Shown one piece after another: positions 10,017 through 20,821 of a DNA stretch of 64,000 bases. The notes beneath the pieces are model-generated. The model was given only the letters and a program-made list of their open reading frames with translations. It searched no databases and was not told the DNA's origin. The stretch spans positions 4,216,001 to 4,280,000 of the forward strand of contig JAJGBQ010000003.1 in assembly GCA_022457065.1 (NCBI GenBank), read 5' to 3'. Each line of letters starts with the position of its first letter. Position 1 is the stretch's first letter. Both the position numbers and the translations under genes were made by a program. The stretch comes from Curvularia sp. ZM96 (lineage: Eukaryota > Ascomycota > Dothideomycetes > Pleosporales > Pleosporaceae).

Positions 10017-11657
10017 CTATTGGCCCGCTGCTTTGTGCAAAGGTCTCGTAATCTTTACATACTTACCAGTCTCGGGAATCGTCTTCGTAGCATTGGATGC
10101 AGGCCTTCGACCTTTCTCCCACCAAGAATCAGGGACAAGGTTACCTTTCTGCCAGTACCGGACCTTTGCGTCTCCATCGACGCTCAGATAGTATTCATCT
10201 CCCCCCTCGTCGCGAAAGACCCCATACATCCCGTCTTCCACATAAGCAATCTGAGCGCCGGCAGACCGTTTGAATATCTCTTTAGCATTTCTCTCGATGT
10301 TGTACACTATCTTTGTGCCATCTGAGATATCCACGTGCAGCAAAGACCCGTCATCTAGCCAGCCGACCGATTCTATAGAAGCCATGCGATTGCCGAAGCT
10401 GGGACCATCGTCTATTCTGAAGTGTTGTAACATCCTGCCACCAGGACCATTGAGAACATCCCATACATAAGCATCTCTGCCAGCACAAAGTGCCAATTCT
10501 GGCTTAAGGGGATTCCAATGAAGACATATGCAGCAATCGAATAGCTGTATGGGAAATGTGGAAAGCTTCCTCCCATCAAAAACGTCTCGTACTTGAACGA
10601 CACGACCAGACCTAGAGCTCCAGGCTATTAGACGAGAATCCGAGGAGAAAGACCCAGTCCAACTCTGTTCTTCTGAGGGCCTGGTAGCCCACTCAAGATC
10701 ACCAGTAGCAACAGAGTACATTCTCAGACTACCATCCAAAGATACAGAAGCAACGTGAGCGCTGTTGGGACTGATGGCAGACCAAACTATGGTGTTTTTA
10801 TGTCCAAGAAAGCGATGGATCTCACTCCCTACATCCAGATCGTAGAGTACTACTTGCGGTAGCTGCCCTGGTCCGTGTGGGTCTTGTGGAGCTGTGCCGT
10901 TTTTCGAATGATACAAAAGCAGCCTGCCGTCGTTGCTAAAGGACACTGAACCATGGCTTCCAAGCTGTGCGTCTTTGATGATAGTATTGTGGCGCCTGCG
11001 ATAGTCTACGGCCACTTGACTGAGTGCCTCGGCAAATTTGGCGCGTAGTGCGGACGTGTTGATGAATTCCATGGTCCATTCATGGTGTTTCTGAAGTTCA
11101 GGGGAAATCGCTTGAATGGCTTTCGTAGAGAGAGAGTTGGCGTCAATTGGTTCTTCTATGTCAAGTATTTGCCCATGCTGATCCAAGTCCCAGAGCATGA
11201 GCTGGTTGACTTCTGATGCTTTGCTCCGTCCCTCGTCTGGGACAGAACTCACAAGGGTATACCCACTGGAGCCTCTGTGATCTCCGTCGGAAGTTTGATA
11301 CATGGAAGCACTGTTTCTCTTTCCCTTTGTAACTGGTTGAAAACAGACCTTTCCAGCCCCTTCAAGGATCTCTTTAAGCTCTCGAGACGCGATGTCGTAT
11401 ACCAAAATGTGGCCTACGGCTGTGCTGATGGCTAATAATTTTCGATCAGGGCTAACAGCAGTGTAGTATGTGGCATGGATACTCTTTTCGTTTTCGTCGA
11501 GATGAAGTCCGAAATCAAAAATGATATCCGCTTGCGTCCACTCTTTTGGATGACCGGCCGTTAATTGGGCTGGTCCCCCAGCACTACCGAAGTCATGCTT
11601 CGCATCTACCGGAAACACGTAGTCTCTTAAGAAAGTGTCACGCGAAAACAGCGACAT
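10017..11657 (-). CDS. WD40-repeat protein of unknown role
   Basis: Single exon, 546 aa from the ATG complementary to 11655-11657. An open frame extends 40 codons further upstream, but that extension is not WD40-like and the internal ATG starts the folded part cleanly. At least five WD-type blades are visible: KLLAISTAVGHILVYDI, GRLLLYHSK, HKNTIVWSAISPNSAHVASVSLDGSLRMYSV, SRLIAWSSRSGRVVQVRDV, and LALCAGRDAYVWDV. They are interrupted by a charged insert at about 115-250. The C-terminus (DAKVRYWQKG...) resembles a last degenerate blade. I do not recognise a named family; it probably acts as a protein-binding scaffold. No signal peptide or membrane segment is visible. Confidence 0.75.
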   Translation of the reverse strand: MSLFSRDTFLRDYVFPVDAKHDFGSAGGPAQLTAGHPKEWTQADIIFDFGLHLDENEKSIHATYYTAVSPDRKLLAISTAVGHILVYDIASRELKEILEGAGKVCFQPVTKGKRNSASMYQTSDGDHRGSSGYTLVSSVPDEGRSKASEVNQLMLWDLDQHGQILDIEEPIDANSLSTKAIQAISPELQKHHEWTMEFINTSALRAKFAEALSQVAVDYRRRHNTIIKDAQLGSHGSVSFSNDGRLLLYHSKNGTAPQDPHGPGQLPQVVLYDLDVGSEIHRFLGHKNTIVWSAISPNSAHVASVSLDGSLRMYSVATGDLEWATRPSEEQSWTGSFSSDSRLIAWSSRSGRVVQVRDVFDGRKLSTFPIQLFDCCICLHWNPLKPELALCAGRDAYVWDVLNGPGGRMLQHFRIDDGPSFGNRMASIESVGWLDDGSLLHVDISDGTKIVYNIERNAKEIFKRSAGAQIAYVEDGMYGVFRDEGGDEYYLSVDGDAKVRYWQKGNLVPDSWWEKGRRPASNATKTIPETGKYVKITRPLHKAAGQ

Positions 11658-12712
11658 GACGTGGAACAATATTGTTGAAAAATGCGTGTGAGCCGAGCGA
11701 GTCAAATCGTCTTCACAAAGATGGCTGCCTAATCTTAGAAGTTGCAAAGACGAATGACGTCGGCAAGTCAACACCAATCAGCACGCTTTCCACTATGCAA
11801 AACAAAAGCCCCAATAAGCTGTCAGCGCCGCTCATTTGCAATGCACGCGATCTGTCTTTTCAGATGAAAGTTGAAGAAGCGACAGCTTATGGTGGAATGA
11901 GATAACATGTATGAGCTGAAACGAAACGTCGATCCCACATGTGCTATGCGCCCGTCGATACTCAGCCGGCCTAAAAGACCAGGAGAGAAGAGGGTGCAAT
12001 GGCAGGGTAAGGGCGCCAGATAGGCTCATGGCATTGCAGGCACAGATTGGCCACAGTCGCAACGCGACTGATACGCGCCTGGCTTGCAAGGCTTTGTTCT
12101 TGGGCGATGCCTTTGTTCAACAGCTAATCATCGGTAGATGGAGGGACATCCCGAGCTGCTGAACCCACAAATGAAGTCCAGGGACTGCAAATGTGTAACG
12201 CCCGATATTCAGTACAAGATAGAACTACGCAGGTATTAGCTCCACAGCTGCCACACGACCATGGCGCGGCAACGAGCGCGTCATGCGGGTACGCGCCGCT
12301 CGCGAAAATTAACGACACATTCCTGAAGTAGAGGAAATAAACCCGACACGTGGGTTATCACGGAACATGTGTCATGGCGATGCCTATGGGCTGTAGAGTT
12401 GATGTTGGCGAGGAAGAACAAATGAAGAGGAAGACGCGGCTCTCTCGTTCGGGTGCGGATGATCTTGGCATGCCAAGACCCTGCCCCGTAGGCAAAAGCA
12501 CGACAGCATTAAAATCAAGAAGCCTGAAGGATCTGGAACACAAGGCTTTGTGCTTAGGTATCTGGGAATCTCTGGATGCAAACGAAAACATAGAATTAAT
12601 TGTGAAAGAGTAATGCAAGGCGAAGAAGTAGGGTTGGCAGTTCTGAGTACTCGTTCAAGGATCCCAGCAGCGGAACCTCATTCACTCTACCAACTCACAC
12701 ACGACAGCCCCA
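11658..12712. other. Divergent promoter between WD40 and lipoate ligase genes
   Basis: About 1.05 kb without a supported gene. A CACGTG hexamer lies near 12345. Short ORFs on both strands are unsupported. Confidence 0.45.
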
Positions 12713-14129
12713 ATGATTATGGCACCATCCAGGGGCCAGGCGATTCTCAGCGCCCAGGAGATACTCTCAGAACGCGTGAGCCAGAACCTTATTACTTCTT
12801 CGCTTCCGCGTCACCAGAGTCTGCTTTCACTCCCAATAGTTAGGCCCTCGAGAATTTCGTTCAGCCACACGATTCGTCCCTATCTGCAACGACACACCCT
12901 GACCAGCTTCCCAAGATGCCATTACTCGACTTTTACCGACACTCTCGCCAACCCCGCCAATAAGCTGCAAAGCTATCTCTCCACCAGTAGCAATCCCTAC
13001 CTTAACCTGTCCATTGAAGACCATATCCTGCGTAAGAGCTCGCCCGACAGCACCATTCTCTTCCTCTATGTGAACCGGCCCTGTGTTGTTATTGGACGTA
13101 ACCAGAACCCGTGGTCTGAAGTCAATCTGGGTATTCTGGATGCTGCTCGTGGGTTACTCAACCCCAAGGATAGCGAACCGCCGGGTATTGGCACAGTCGA
13201 TCTTGTGCGTCGTCGCTCAGGAGGAGGCACTGTATTTCACGACGAAGGCAATCTTAACTGGAGCATAACATGCCCACGCGCCGATTTTACGCGCGACAGG
13301 TACGCTGAGATGGTCGTCCGCGCCCTGCGGAAACTTGGCATTGAACGGGCTAGAGTCAATGAACGACACGACATTGTTCTCGACCAAGGGAACCAGAGAC
13401 TAGCTTCTGACCCAGAGGATACCCATCACACACCTTACACCACGCGGGATGGAACTCTTCGCCCCCTCAAGGTCTCTGGCTCGGCGTATAAGCTTACACG
13501 GCAGCGAGCCCTTCATCACGCTACTACCCTGTTGAGCTCCCCGAATCTAAACATCATACCCCAGTACCTGCGCTCCCCGGCCAAGAAATTTATTCTCGCA
13601 CAGGGTGTAGAGAGCGTTAGCTCACCCGTTTCAAACATTGGTTTAGAAGTCAAGTCATTCCAGAGCCGCCTGCAAGATGAGTTTGTTCACATGCATGCCA
13701 AACTGGGGTCTCCAAGCATAGTACAGACTGTCGGCGACGAGTTTTTAAACATTCCAGATATTCGAAAGGGTTACGAAGAGCTCCAGGTGCGTCAAAAACT
13801 CTGTGGCTAGTCATTCCCGAAGCTAACAGCCCCAGTCTGAGAAGTGGATATGGTCACAAACTCCGACATTTAGCGTCATACTCGACGATATCGGTGTCGA
13901 GATTAAAGTGCAGCACGGCGCAATCAAGAGCATCGAGTTTGAAAACGCAAAACTCTCCGATGAAGCTCGATCAGGCCTTCGCACCTTGCTAGTTGGGTTA
14001 GAACTGCAAGACGTTAAGGACTGGACAGGGTTCCTGCAGGATCACATTCGTCCGTGGGATGACCAAGTGGCGACCGTAGCCAGTCGGCTTGACCAGCTCT
14101 TGCCGATGCCTCGAGTCTTCAGAAGTTAA
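12713..14129 (+). CDS. AIM22: Lipoate-protein ligase A-like, mitochondrial
   Basis: Exons 12713-13786 and 13836-14129 give 455 aa; the 49-bp intron (GTGCGT, GCTAAC, CCCAG) is in phase 0. The first ~80 residues are rich in Arg, Ser and Thr with few acids, as expected of a mitochondrial presequence. The catalytic core follows: NPYLNLSIEDHIL, CVVIGRNQNPWSEVN, and the family hallmark RRRSGGGTVFHDEGNLNWS, followed by the LKVSGSAYKLTR block that contains the adenylate-binding lysine. The C-terminal exon supplies the accessory domain. Fungal members (yeast Aim22) are needed to attach lipoate to mitochondrial dehydrogenase E2 subunits and the glycine cleavage H protein. A second ATG two codons downstream could be used instead. 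The gene symbol is given by similarity to yeast. Confidence 0.88.
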
Positions 14130-15016
14130 AGCCTGGCATTTAGAAGTTTTCAAGATATTCCGCTATATAGCGTGCTTTAAGCTGAGGTCAAGCTGGCAAC
14201 AGACCCCATTGGCGCTCAACACATTACATAGGTTCTTACATATGTATGAAGAATCTATGCATTTGCATAACACTCAAACTATTGCTGCATGAAACCGAAG
14301 ATATCTTAAGTCTCCTTTCTTTTTTCGGTGTAATATTGTAGTGGAAGCACCGATCACGGGGCCCGAGTTAATATTCCCACGAACTATCGAGGGCAGCTGT
14401 AGTGTCGCTGTGTAATGTGCCCAGTAGTTATTCTGTATTATCTCGATTTGTACCTCATGTGTAATTTATTGCGATTGGTTTATGAGACATGCCTTTAGCC
14501 TGGCAAAGTAGAAGTAACCTCGCAGCTGTAAAGACTGGGCGTTAACAGTTCTCACTAGGTCTACGTCGTTGACAATATGCTTGTCAGCTGTGTGTTGATG
14601 TCATACCTGGCCGCTTCTTGTACATGTAATTGTCTTCAACATGAGTGGCGTAAGTTTCGCAGCAGCATTCAGTGTGGGTCTCGTGTGGGCTCGAGAGCTC
14701 GCTCATCGAAACGTGGGATTGGGTACCACTGCGAGGACATACTCAGAGAACAACGAATAGTAAGGCAGCATACAAGAAGAGATATACGTGTCATTGCAGG
14801 TTCGCTGAGGATTATGGTGGAGCGAATGATCCGAGGCGAATGGCTTACAATATTGACATCGTCATACGTGGACACGCTTACAGGTGGATTCTTAGCGAGA
14901 ACAAACGCTACGCAGTGATGGCTCGACACTGTATTCTTGAAATTGTCTTCATTCAAATCAGCAGTCTACTCAACTTCACAATCCAAACCATCCAGCCACT
15001 ACACCATCGAGATACA
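14130..15016. other. Intergenic, AT-leaning
   Basis: No gene supported. An open frame continues upstream of the small protein at 15017 but lacks a credible ATG. The segment just before 15017 (CA-rich, few T) looks like a fungal 5' UTR. Confidence 0.4.
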
Positions 15017-15391
15017 ATGACACATTCATGCAGCTCTTCCTTCTCTACAATGCCATCAATACGGACGCCTTCTGGGACATCGAATAACGATGAATTGGAT
15101 TACTTTGTCGACTTCGACGGTACTCATGCAACTCACGAAGACGAGTTAAGCCACAGTGGTACCGAAGACAAGCCTTCGAACGCTTCAGCAACGAACAATG
15201 ATGTTGATGAGCCGGTGCAGCGTATAGGTCATGATCCGGGAGCGACAGACACCGAGCGACAGGACCAAGTCGGAAAGACAACCATGGATTATTGGGATAG
15301 AATGCGGAGAGTTTGGGGGTGGCTTAGAAGGATGGTCGGCGCATTCATGACACGCGCACTCAATCTAGTTCTTCACCGTGAAAATTCCTAA
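15017..15391 (+). CDS. Small unknown protein with acidic middle and Trp-rich helix
   Basis: A 124-aa ORF begins at an ATG preceded by a CA-rich, 5'-UTR-like stretch. The N-terminal half is Ser/Thr/Asp/Glu-rich (DELDYFVDFDG, HEDELSHSGTED) and likely disordered. The last 35 residues form a basic, tryptophan-rich amphipathic segment (MDYWDRMRRVWGWLRRMV) that could bind membrane or a partner. I recognise no family. The same frame stays open for 52 codons after the TAA at 15389-15391, up to a TGA at 15548, with a charged, helix-like sequence, so this may be a gene truncated by a nonsense change or a missed exon structure. Whether it is expressed is unknown. Confidence 0.4.
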   Translation: MTHSCSSSFSTMPSIRTPSGTSNNDELDYFVDFDGTHATHEDELSHSGTEDKPSNASATNNDVDEPVQRIGHDPGATDTERQDQVGKTTMDYWDRMRRVWGWLRRMVGAFMTRALNLVLHRENS

Positions 15392-15550
15392 ATCTTCAAC
15401 AAGCTACATGCTATTGAGGCGAAGACGTTTGGAAACACTCAGGCTCGTCTTTCCAGGACCAAGAAAGATCAACGTATCGCAGAGATATCTACGCGTTTAG
15501 ACAAACGAATGGGTACTCGTGCAGTACCAACAGGGAAATCCGCGACATGA
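15392..15550 (+). pseudogene. In-frame open extension after the stop of the small protein
   Basis: Directly after the TAA the same frame reads 52 sense codons (starting IFNKLHAIEAKTFGN, containing a Lys/Arg-rich coil-like stretch) before TGA at 15548-15550. No GT-AG pair of normal intron size removes the stop. This could be a remnant of a longer protein, readthrough, or coincidence: a frame of this length is not rare by chance. Confidence 0.25.
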
Positions 15551-16118
15551 AACAGGTCGCGCCAGGCTGAGATGTATCTTCTCAGTCGAAATGGAATGTG
15601 GGTGTAAGAAATTCTTCTCGCCACAAGCGCTGGCATTTGAAGACGTGGAGGTTCCGAAGGTTTTTAGTTAAGCTGAAGGCTTATCACACAGCCTCTTCGC
15701 TAGTTGGTGTTTCAGGTTTCAGCCCCGCAGCCAACCGCAGTCGCACTGCCTAACTCCGTTTCAACCGGTGAACGACTGCTTCCGACATTGGGGCAAAAAC
15801 CTGCACGGATCCATCTATGATGTACTTATGGGCCAATGGCGGCGATTGCAAAACCTCGGCATATCTTGTTTCGAAACATGGGCGCCTGAGGAAGAGATGT
15901 CAGCGGCCTTCGCCGCGTTTCAGGTGAACTGCACAGCTCTGACAACACAGATTCGTTCATCAGCATGACTGCCTACGGCCAATGCCCGCATGCCACTATA
16001 TGACTGAGAATGGAGGCCTTCCTCGCAACAGTTGATGTTTCCCTGGTGTCTTTTTCCAATCGTTCGCGCATCAATAAACTTAATTTTCTTTTCCAGTCTT
16101 TTGTCAACCCGTAAAATA
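15551..16118. other. Intergenic before the zinc-finger gene
   Basis: No supported gene. A 66-codon frame at 15768-15968 starts at GTG and has no recognised similarity. Pyrimidine-rich sequence precedes the next ATG. Confidence 0.4.
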
Positions 16119-17519
16119 ATGCATGGCTACAGACATCCTAGCGCTGGCTCGCAATACATATTCGACACGTCCGATAGTCCTGGTGACGAATCACTTGATG
16201 GGATGCAGCCTGGATGGTCACACATGCAAAATCAGCAACTTCAGTACCATGACTATAACCAAAACTCTATAGGTAGGCTATACATGATCGCCACTAAAGC
16301 GCATCCATACCACAGGGGACTAATTGTATATCTAGGTGATCTTGATCAGTACCCTGGCCAATGGTCGAGCGCAAATGTTGCAACCCAGACTTTTCCTCAT
16401 GCGCAACATCTCTCTGCCTCGAGTTTCTCTTCTGCATCTTCAAGTCTCCGGTCATCGCAAGCGAGCGGGTTCTCGAACAACTCGCTACGTGATTCAGTCT
16501 CATCAACCGCTTCAGCCTGGTCCGGCACATCTGGTATGCGTCGAGACCACCACATCTTACAGACAGAGTACCAGCTCAGCCAAGGATCGTCAGCCCAGTC
16601 ATCTTTTTTTCAAAGTCCAGTCGATGAAAACGGGTCATTAACTGCACGGCGGCGACCAGCCAGGAAACCCGTTACCCAAGAGAAAGACTATTTCAAGACC
16701 TGTGTTTCCGCGAGCAAGCAATCCAGGACGTGCGGTAAAGAACACAAGTACTTTTGCACAAGCTGCAGAAGGCCTTTCGTTGAAAAGGCAGACTGGAAGC
16801 GACACGAAGAGACATATCAGGAACGCCCAGAAATGTTTGAATGCGATTTATGTCCAGCGATTTACTTTCTCGAAAAGGACTTCACCGCACACCATGTCCA
16901 GTCGCATCGATGCGCGCCCTGCAGCGGGAACACCAAATGGAATAAGAAGACCCATGTGGTTGCTGCAAGAAGCAGACGCGCGACTCGGACAGGCTGGGGC
17001 TGTGGGTTTTGCTGCCACTTCAGTACGGACTGGACAGAAAGATGCAACCACCTAGCATACCACATGGAGAAAGAAGGGCGGAGAGACTCGGACTGGATTC
17101 ACAGCAACATCATCCATTCACTGCTTCAGCGGCCGGAGGTCTACTATGAATGGAGGAGGCTAATGCAAAGCATTAATCTCCGCTCGGTTCGCTGCTCGTG
17201 GAATCAGCATTCGACTGGACGCGTTGAGGGATATCCAGACAGCAACCCCATTCCACAACTTCAAGATTGCCTAGAATACTTCACACGGGATCAAGATGCC
17301 GCCGCGCTAGCGCAACTGGCATACAGGAAGATGATCCAGCATCCAAATCCACCACCACGACCCGTTGTACCACCACCAGTGCCTGCTAGAGAGCGTCGCG
17401 GACAGACCATCGAGGATCTTACGAGGGACCCAGAGCTTTGGACTCAGTTCATCAACACAGTAGTAGAAGACGACGTCCAACCTCAGGGCGTTTCCCATGT
17501 CGGTAATTGGTACACTTAA
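16119..17519 (+). CDS. C2H2 zinc-finger protein, putative transcription regulator
   Basis: 466 aa from the ATG at 16119; an upstream in-frame ATG at 16032 would add a hydrophobic stretch that does not fit the family. The N-terminal 190 residues are Ser/Gln-rich and probably disordered. A zinc-finger pair follows at about 215-275: CTSCRRPFVEKADWKRHEETY, where the last histidine is replaced, then CDLCPAIYFLEKDFTAHHVQSH. A further Cys-rich segment, WGCGFCCHFSTDWTERCNHLAYH, looks like a third finger. The C-terminal part has a proline run (NPPPRPVVPPPVP). This resembles C2H2 proteins of unknown target that are common in filamentous ascomycetes. A possible 63-bp intron (16273-16335) has good splice ends, is a multiple of three and has no stop, so both isoforms would be in frame. 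Confidence 0.75.
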   Translation: MHGYRHPSAGSQYIFDTSDSPGDESLDGMQPGWSHMQNQQLQYHDYNQNSIGRLYMIATKAHPYHRGLIVYLGDLDQYPGQWSSANVATQTFPHAQHLSASSFSSASSSLRSSQASGFSNNSLRDSVSSTASAWSGTSGMRRDHHILQTEYQLSQGSSAQSSFFQSPVDENGSLTARRRPARKPVTQEKDYFKTCVSASKQSRTCGKEHKYFCTSCRRPFVEKADWKRHEETYQERPEMFECDLCPAIYFLEKDFTAHHVQSHRCAPCSGNTKWNKKTHVVAARSRRATRTGWGCGFCCHFSTDWTERCNHLAYHMEKEGRRDSDWIHSNIIHSLLQRPEVYYEWRRLMQSINLRSVRCSWNQHSTGRVEGYPDSNPIPQLQDCLEYFTRDQDAAALAQLAYRKMIQHPNPPPRPVVPPPVPARERRGQTIEDLTRDPELWTQFINTVVEDDVQPQGVSHVGNWYT

Positions 17520-17713
17520 TGCTTAATGATTAATGCGATAGACAATGCAAGGAAGCTGAGCGAGGATGACGAAACTAATTTGAGATTAGTTCACGCACAT
17601 CGCTATGAACATGTATCAATACTTTTGTTGGCTTTTCAATAAACCAAAACACACTGTTACGACTACAATAATCAAGATTTCTTGAGTTTTTTCTTCCCGG
17701 CCTCATGAGGCCA

Positions 17714-19210
17714 TCACCACCCATCCAGCTCCTCCACATTCGTCTCCAGACTAGGTGGCTGAACAGGCATGCCCTTCTTTAGCGCTGCAACAAGCGGATC
17801 CTTGCTCATAAACTCCTTGATCTTCTCGTCGGTACTAACATCTGTCTTAACGCGCTGATACGCCATCCTCGACGGCTGATCGATCACGTTTAAGAACTTT
17901 TCTCTTCTGTCATCAGACCAGGCTTTCAGCAACTTCTCCTCGTTCAAGGCCTGGTTGCTGAGAATGTGGATGAGGATTTTAGAGAGAGAGGCTGCGTCGG
18001 CCATGCCGGATGCGAGACCAAGACCGGCATAGGGGTTTGTGAGATGCGCAGCGTCGCCTACAAGGCAGGTATGAGAGGATGCGTGGTAAAGTGTCTGTGC
18101 GAGTCGTTGTTGCGCTTTGTACGGCGCGATTCTGGCAATCTTATAGCCAATGGCTCCGCTCTCGTCTCTGCCTCTGTTCGGAAGCATCGTCTGGAGCTTT
18201 TCATCCACGCCCTTCATGATTTCTTCCTCTGTCTCGTGGATAGGCACGCCGTATGACACACGCCATAGAGCAGGCTTAGATTCCGTCGCATGGTTGATGC
18301 GCCCAATCAAGCCATAGCTCTCCGGATCGATTACGAAATTGGCGTCGTAGAATCCATGAGCATGGAAGTCAAAGTATAGGTCTGTGGCCACAAGTTGGGC
18401 CGCGAGCGTTTCGCCTTCCAGTTTGATGCCGAGTTCTTTTCGGATAGTAGAGTGGGCTCCAGATGCGTCGATGAGGAATGCGGCTTCTATCCATTCGATT
18501 CCGAAGCGTGAAGAGGTTGGTGTCGGTGTCGTCTTGACATCAATACTAGTAAGTGATGGTCTCAATCCAGTGACGCTGACACCAAATTGAACGTCTACTT
18601 TGTCTTCAAAAGCAGCCAGTCTTTTCAACAGTAATTGCTGAAACTTGCCCTGAGGTAGCAGTAACTGCCCTTTGCCCTTCATGCCCTCTCCTGAGTTATC
18701 AAATGTTTTTTCCGCAATGATCTTGCTTCCGTTCTTCACACTGGTGCGGAAGCACAATCCAGAGCTCAGACTTCCGGTCTTGATCAGCTCAGGTAACAGG
18801 CCTTCCACTTTTGCCAAAATAGGATACGTCGGGGGCTGGTGCGCCATTGCTCGTGTAGAGTTGGGATCCGGATGCTCGGGTTCGACGACAATGATGTCGT
18901 TGGGTATGTTTGACTGAGCCAGAAGCAGAGCAAGGAAAAGTCCAACACAACCGCCTCCTGCTATCACGATTGGAAGATTGCTTGTTTTTCTACGATTCGT
19001 GTAAGGTGTCGCATTCTTGTAGGAGGTACTGCTTGTGTGAGACATGCCATTGCTGGATGCGCCGTTGTTGAGAGACATGCCGTTACAGTGTGAGGAGCCA
19101 TTTAGGGGAGGTATGCCGCTGAAGTACGAGGTGCCATTACTGGGTGCGATATCGTTGCTGCCTTTGAGTTGAAGCGTAAGGTTACTCGAAGCAATGTTGG
19201 TAGCCGCCAT
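17714..19210 (-). CDS. FAD-dependent monooxygenase (UbiH/PHBH type)
   Basis: Intronless, 498 aa. The FAD-binding Rossmann motif GGGCVG is at about 85-90. The second FAD motif GDAAHLTNPYAGLGLASGM lies at about 390-408, as in group A aromatic hydroxylases. The first 80 residues form an unusual low-complexity tail with repeated NGTS, NGSS, NGMS and NNGASSNG units. No transmembrane segment is seen at the C-terminus. Such enzymes hydroxylate or epoxidise aromatic or polyketide substrates with NAD(P)H and oxygen. No polyketide synthase, terpene cyclase or other pathway enzyme lies beside it, so the substrate cannot be inferred. The minus-strand gene converges with the zinc-finger gene; only about 195 bp separate their stops. 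Confidence 0.85.
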   Translation of the reverse strand: MAATNIASSNLTLQLKGSNDIAPSNGTSYFSGIPPLNGSSHCNGMSLNNGASSNGMSHTSSTSYKNATPYTNRRKTSNLPIVIAGGGCVGLFLALLLAQSNIPNDIIVVEPEHPDPNSTRAMAHQPPTYPILAKVEGLLPELIKTGSLSSGLCFRTSVKNGSKIIAEKTFDNSGEGMKGKGQLLLPQGKFQQLLLKRLAAFEDKVDVQFGVSVTGLRPSLTSIDVKTTPTPTSSRFGIEWIEAAFLIDASGAHSTIRKELGIKLEGETLAAQLVATDLYFDFHAHGFYDANFVIDPESYGLIGRINHATESKPALWRVSYGVPIHETEEEIMKGVDEKLQTMLPNRGRDESGAIGYKIARIAPYKAQQRLAQTLYHASSHTCLVGDAAHLTNPYAGLGLASGMADAASLSKILIHILSNQALNEEKLLKAWSDDRREKFLNVIDQPSRMAYQRVKTDVSTDEKIKEFMSKDPLVAALKKGMPVQPPSLETNVEELDGW

Positions 19211-20821
19211 TTTTCTCCTGAAATTGTGTATATCTTTTATTTTCCAGTATCTATGTCATGTATCGTGTGCTTTCTTCTCTATATATGAATGAATTTAAAT
19301 TGAAGATACAAAAGTAACAAGCCAAGATGAGTTTCTGAGCAAGCAATTCAGCTCACGAAAACAACTGCGATCTGCAATGCATATGTATCCATGGCTGCCT
19401 GATCCGAAAAATCATTGATGTTCTACATGACTATGGTGTTGTCATCTTGATATCTGCCGGAGCGGCCCCAACGCGGGGAACCGAGCGCGGTTGAGTAAAC
19501 TGCTTACATGGTTCAGTAGACATCGCATCTACCGAGAAGAAAAAAGAAGTCTCCAAGAAATCGCTATACCCATTTCAGAATTTAGCAGCATCAAAAATCG
19601 TGGTCAAGCGCATCGGTCCAAGTTTACAGAGCCATTGGCCGAATGATTACCTTGGTTGAAGCCTACAAGTGTCTGGTTTGTGGAAGGATCTTCAGCATTG
19701 GGACGCCTCCGACTCTCCCGTGCAATCTTGCAAGATCTTGGGCACAGGTGCCTAGTACTTTGTATGTCTTGTTGCTTGTTCGTCGTTTTCTGTAAACAAG
19801 ATGCCACTTTTCGACACAACTATCGATTTACGAAACTCAGTCGACAAATCAAAGGTTTTTCGGGGGACATCGCCGCATTACTTCCTAGGTGCCTCCTAGC
19901 TAACACCCGCCTTTGTTTGTCAAGTTTCTTCCCTACAACATTTTGCGTCATCCCCTTTTTGTTATCTGATGCAATGTGCTTTGGAAGAGCTTAGCCTCAC
20001 CAGGGTATTGAAAGCTTGATTACTTTGCTGATATGCAGAATGTATATATTTCATTTGCACTCCCTTCATCTGCGCCATTGTACGGTATGAGATATCTTGT
20101 ACGAAGGGGAAGTGCACCTAACCTGACGTCTCAAGACGCAGAGAATAGAGAGTTCCAACACGTCCTTCGCGATTAATGCAGGCTTTGCTACAAAACTCAA
20201 GAACTGTCCTTCAAGGGGTTCGCATCTCGTTTCTGACTGATCATTCTTGGGAGTAGTCCTATGCGGAGGAAGCGAAAGGCAAACGAAGCATAGATGATGG
20301 TGGTTGCTGAGTAGAAGAGAGTCTTGTAGTGTTTCATCTTTTTCAGATGTCTCAAAATAGCCACGTCGATTGGCTAAGTAGTTTGTTGAAGCTGAGTACT
20401 GGTATTGCTTTTCGACCCCCACGAGCTCATTTGTTTACCCCACAAACGCGCGTACGTCGTCGTCAGTCCTTTGGGCGAGGATTCTGGGTAGGCAGCAAGA
20501 CGATGAAGGGTAGAAACACAGTAGTCTTACCCGGGCTGATCGAAATAAAATGTTGATGTTGTGACCGTCAGGTAGGATCAGGTGAACAAGTATATGCTAG
20601 GCTGGAGAGGGGGCATAGAGCGGTGGGTCTCGGCGGGAGAAATGTGGCTGGTGAAATGTGGCTGATTGCGCGTGTGCCACACGGCCCGAAACATCCATAG
20701 AACGGGACACGAATTGCCAAGTCAAGACACCCTCGAATGCGCCCTGGTAACGCGGCTTATCTGTCTTTTCCAGAAATAAATCTTCTTCATGAGGTAGCGA
20801 TTGCATAACACGTCTTTCAGC
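19211..20821. other. Gene-free interval, FAD monooxygenase / golgin
   Basis: About 1.6 kb with only short ORFs, most beginning at non-ATG codons. An 11-bp direct repeat (aaatgtggctg, twice within 20 bp near 20640-20665) is the only structure noted. The interval holds the two divergent promoters. Confidence 0.45.
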
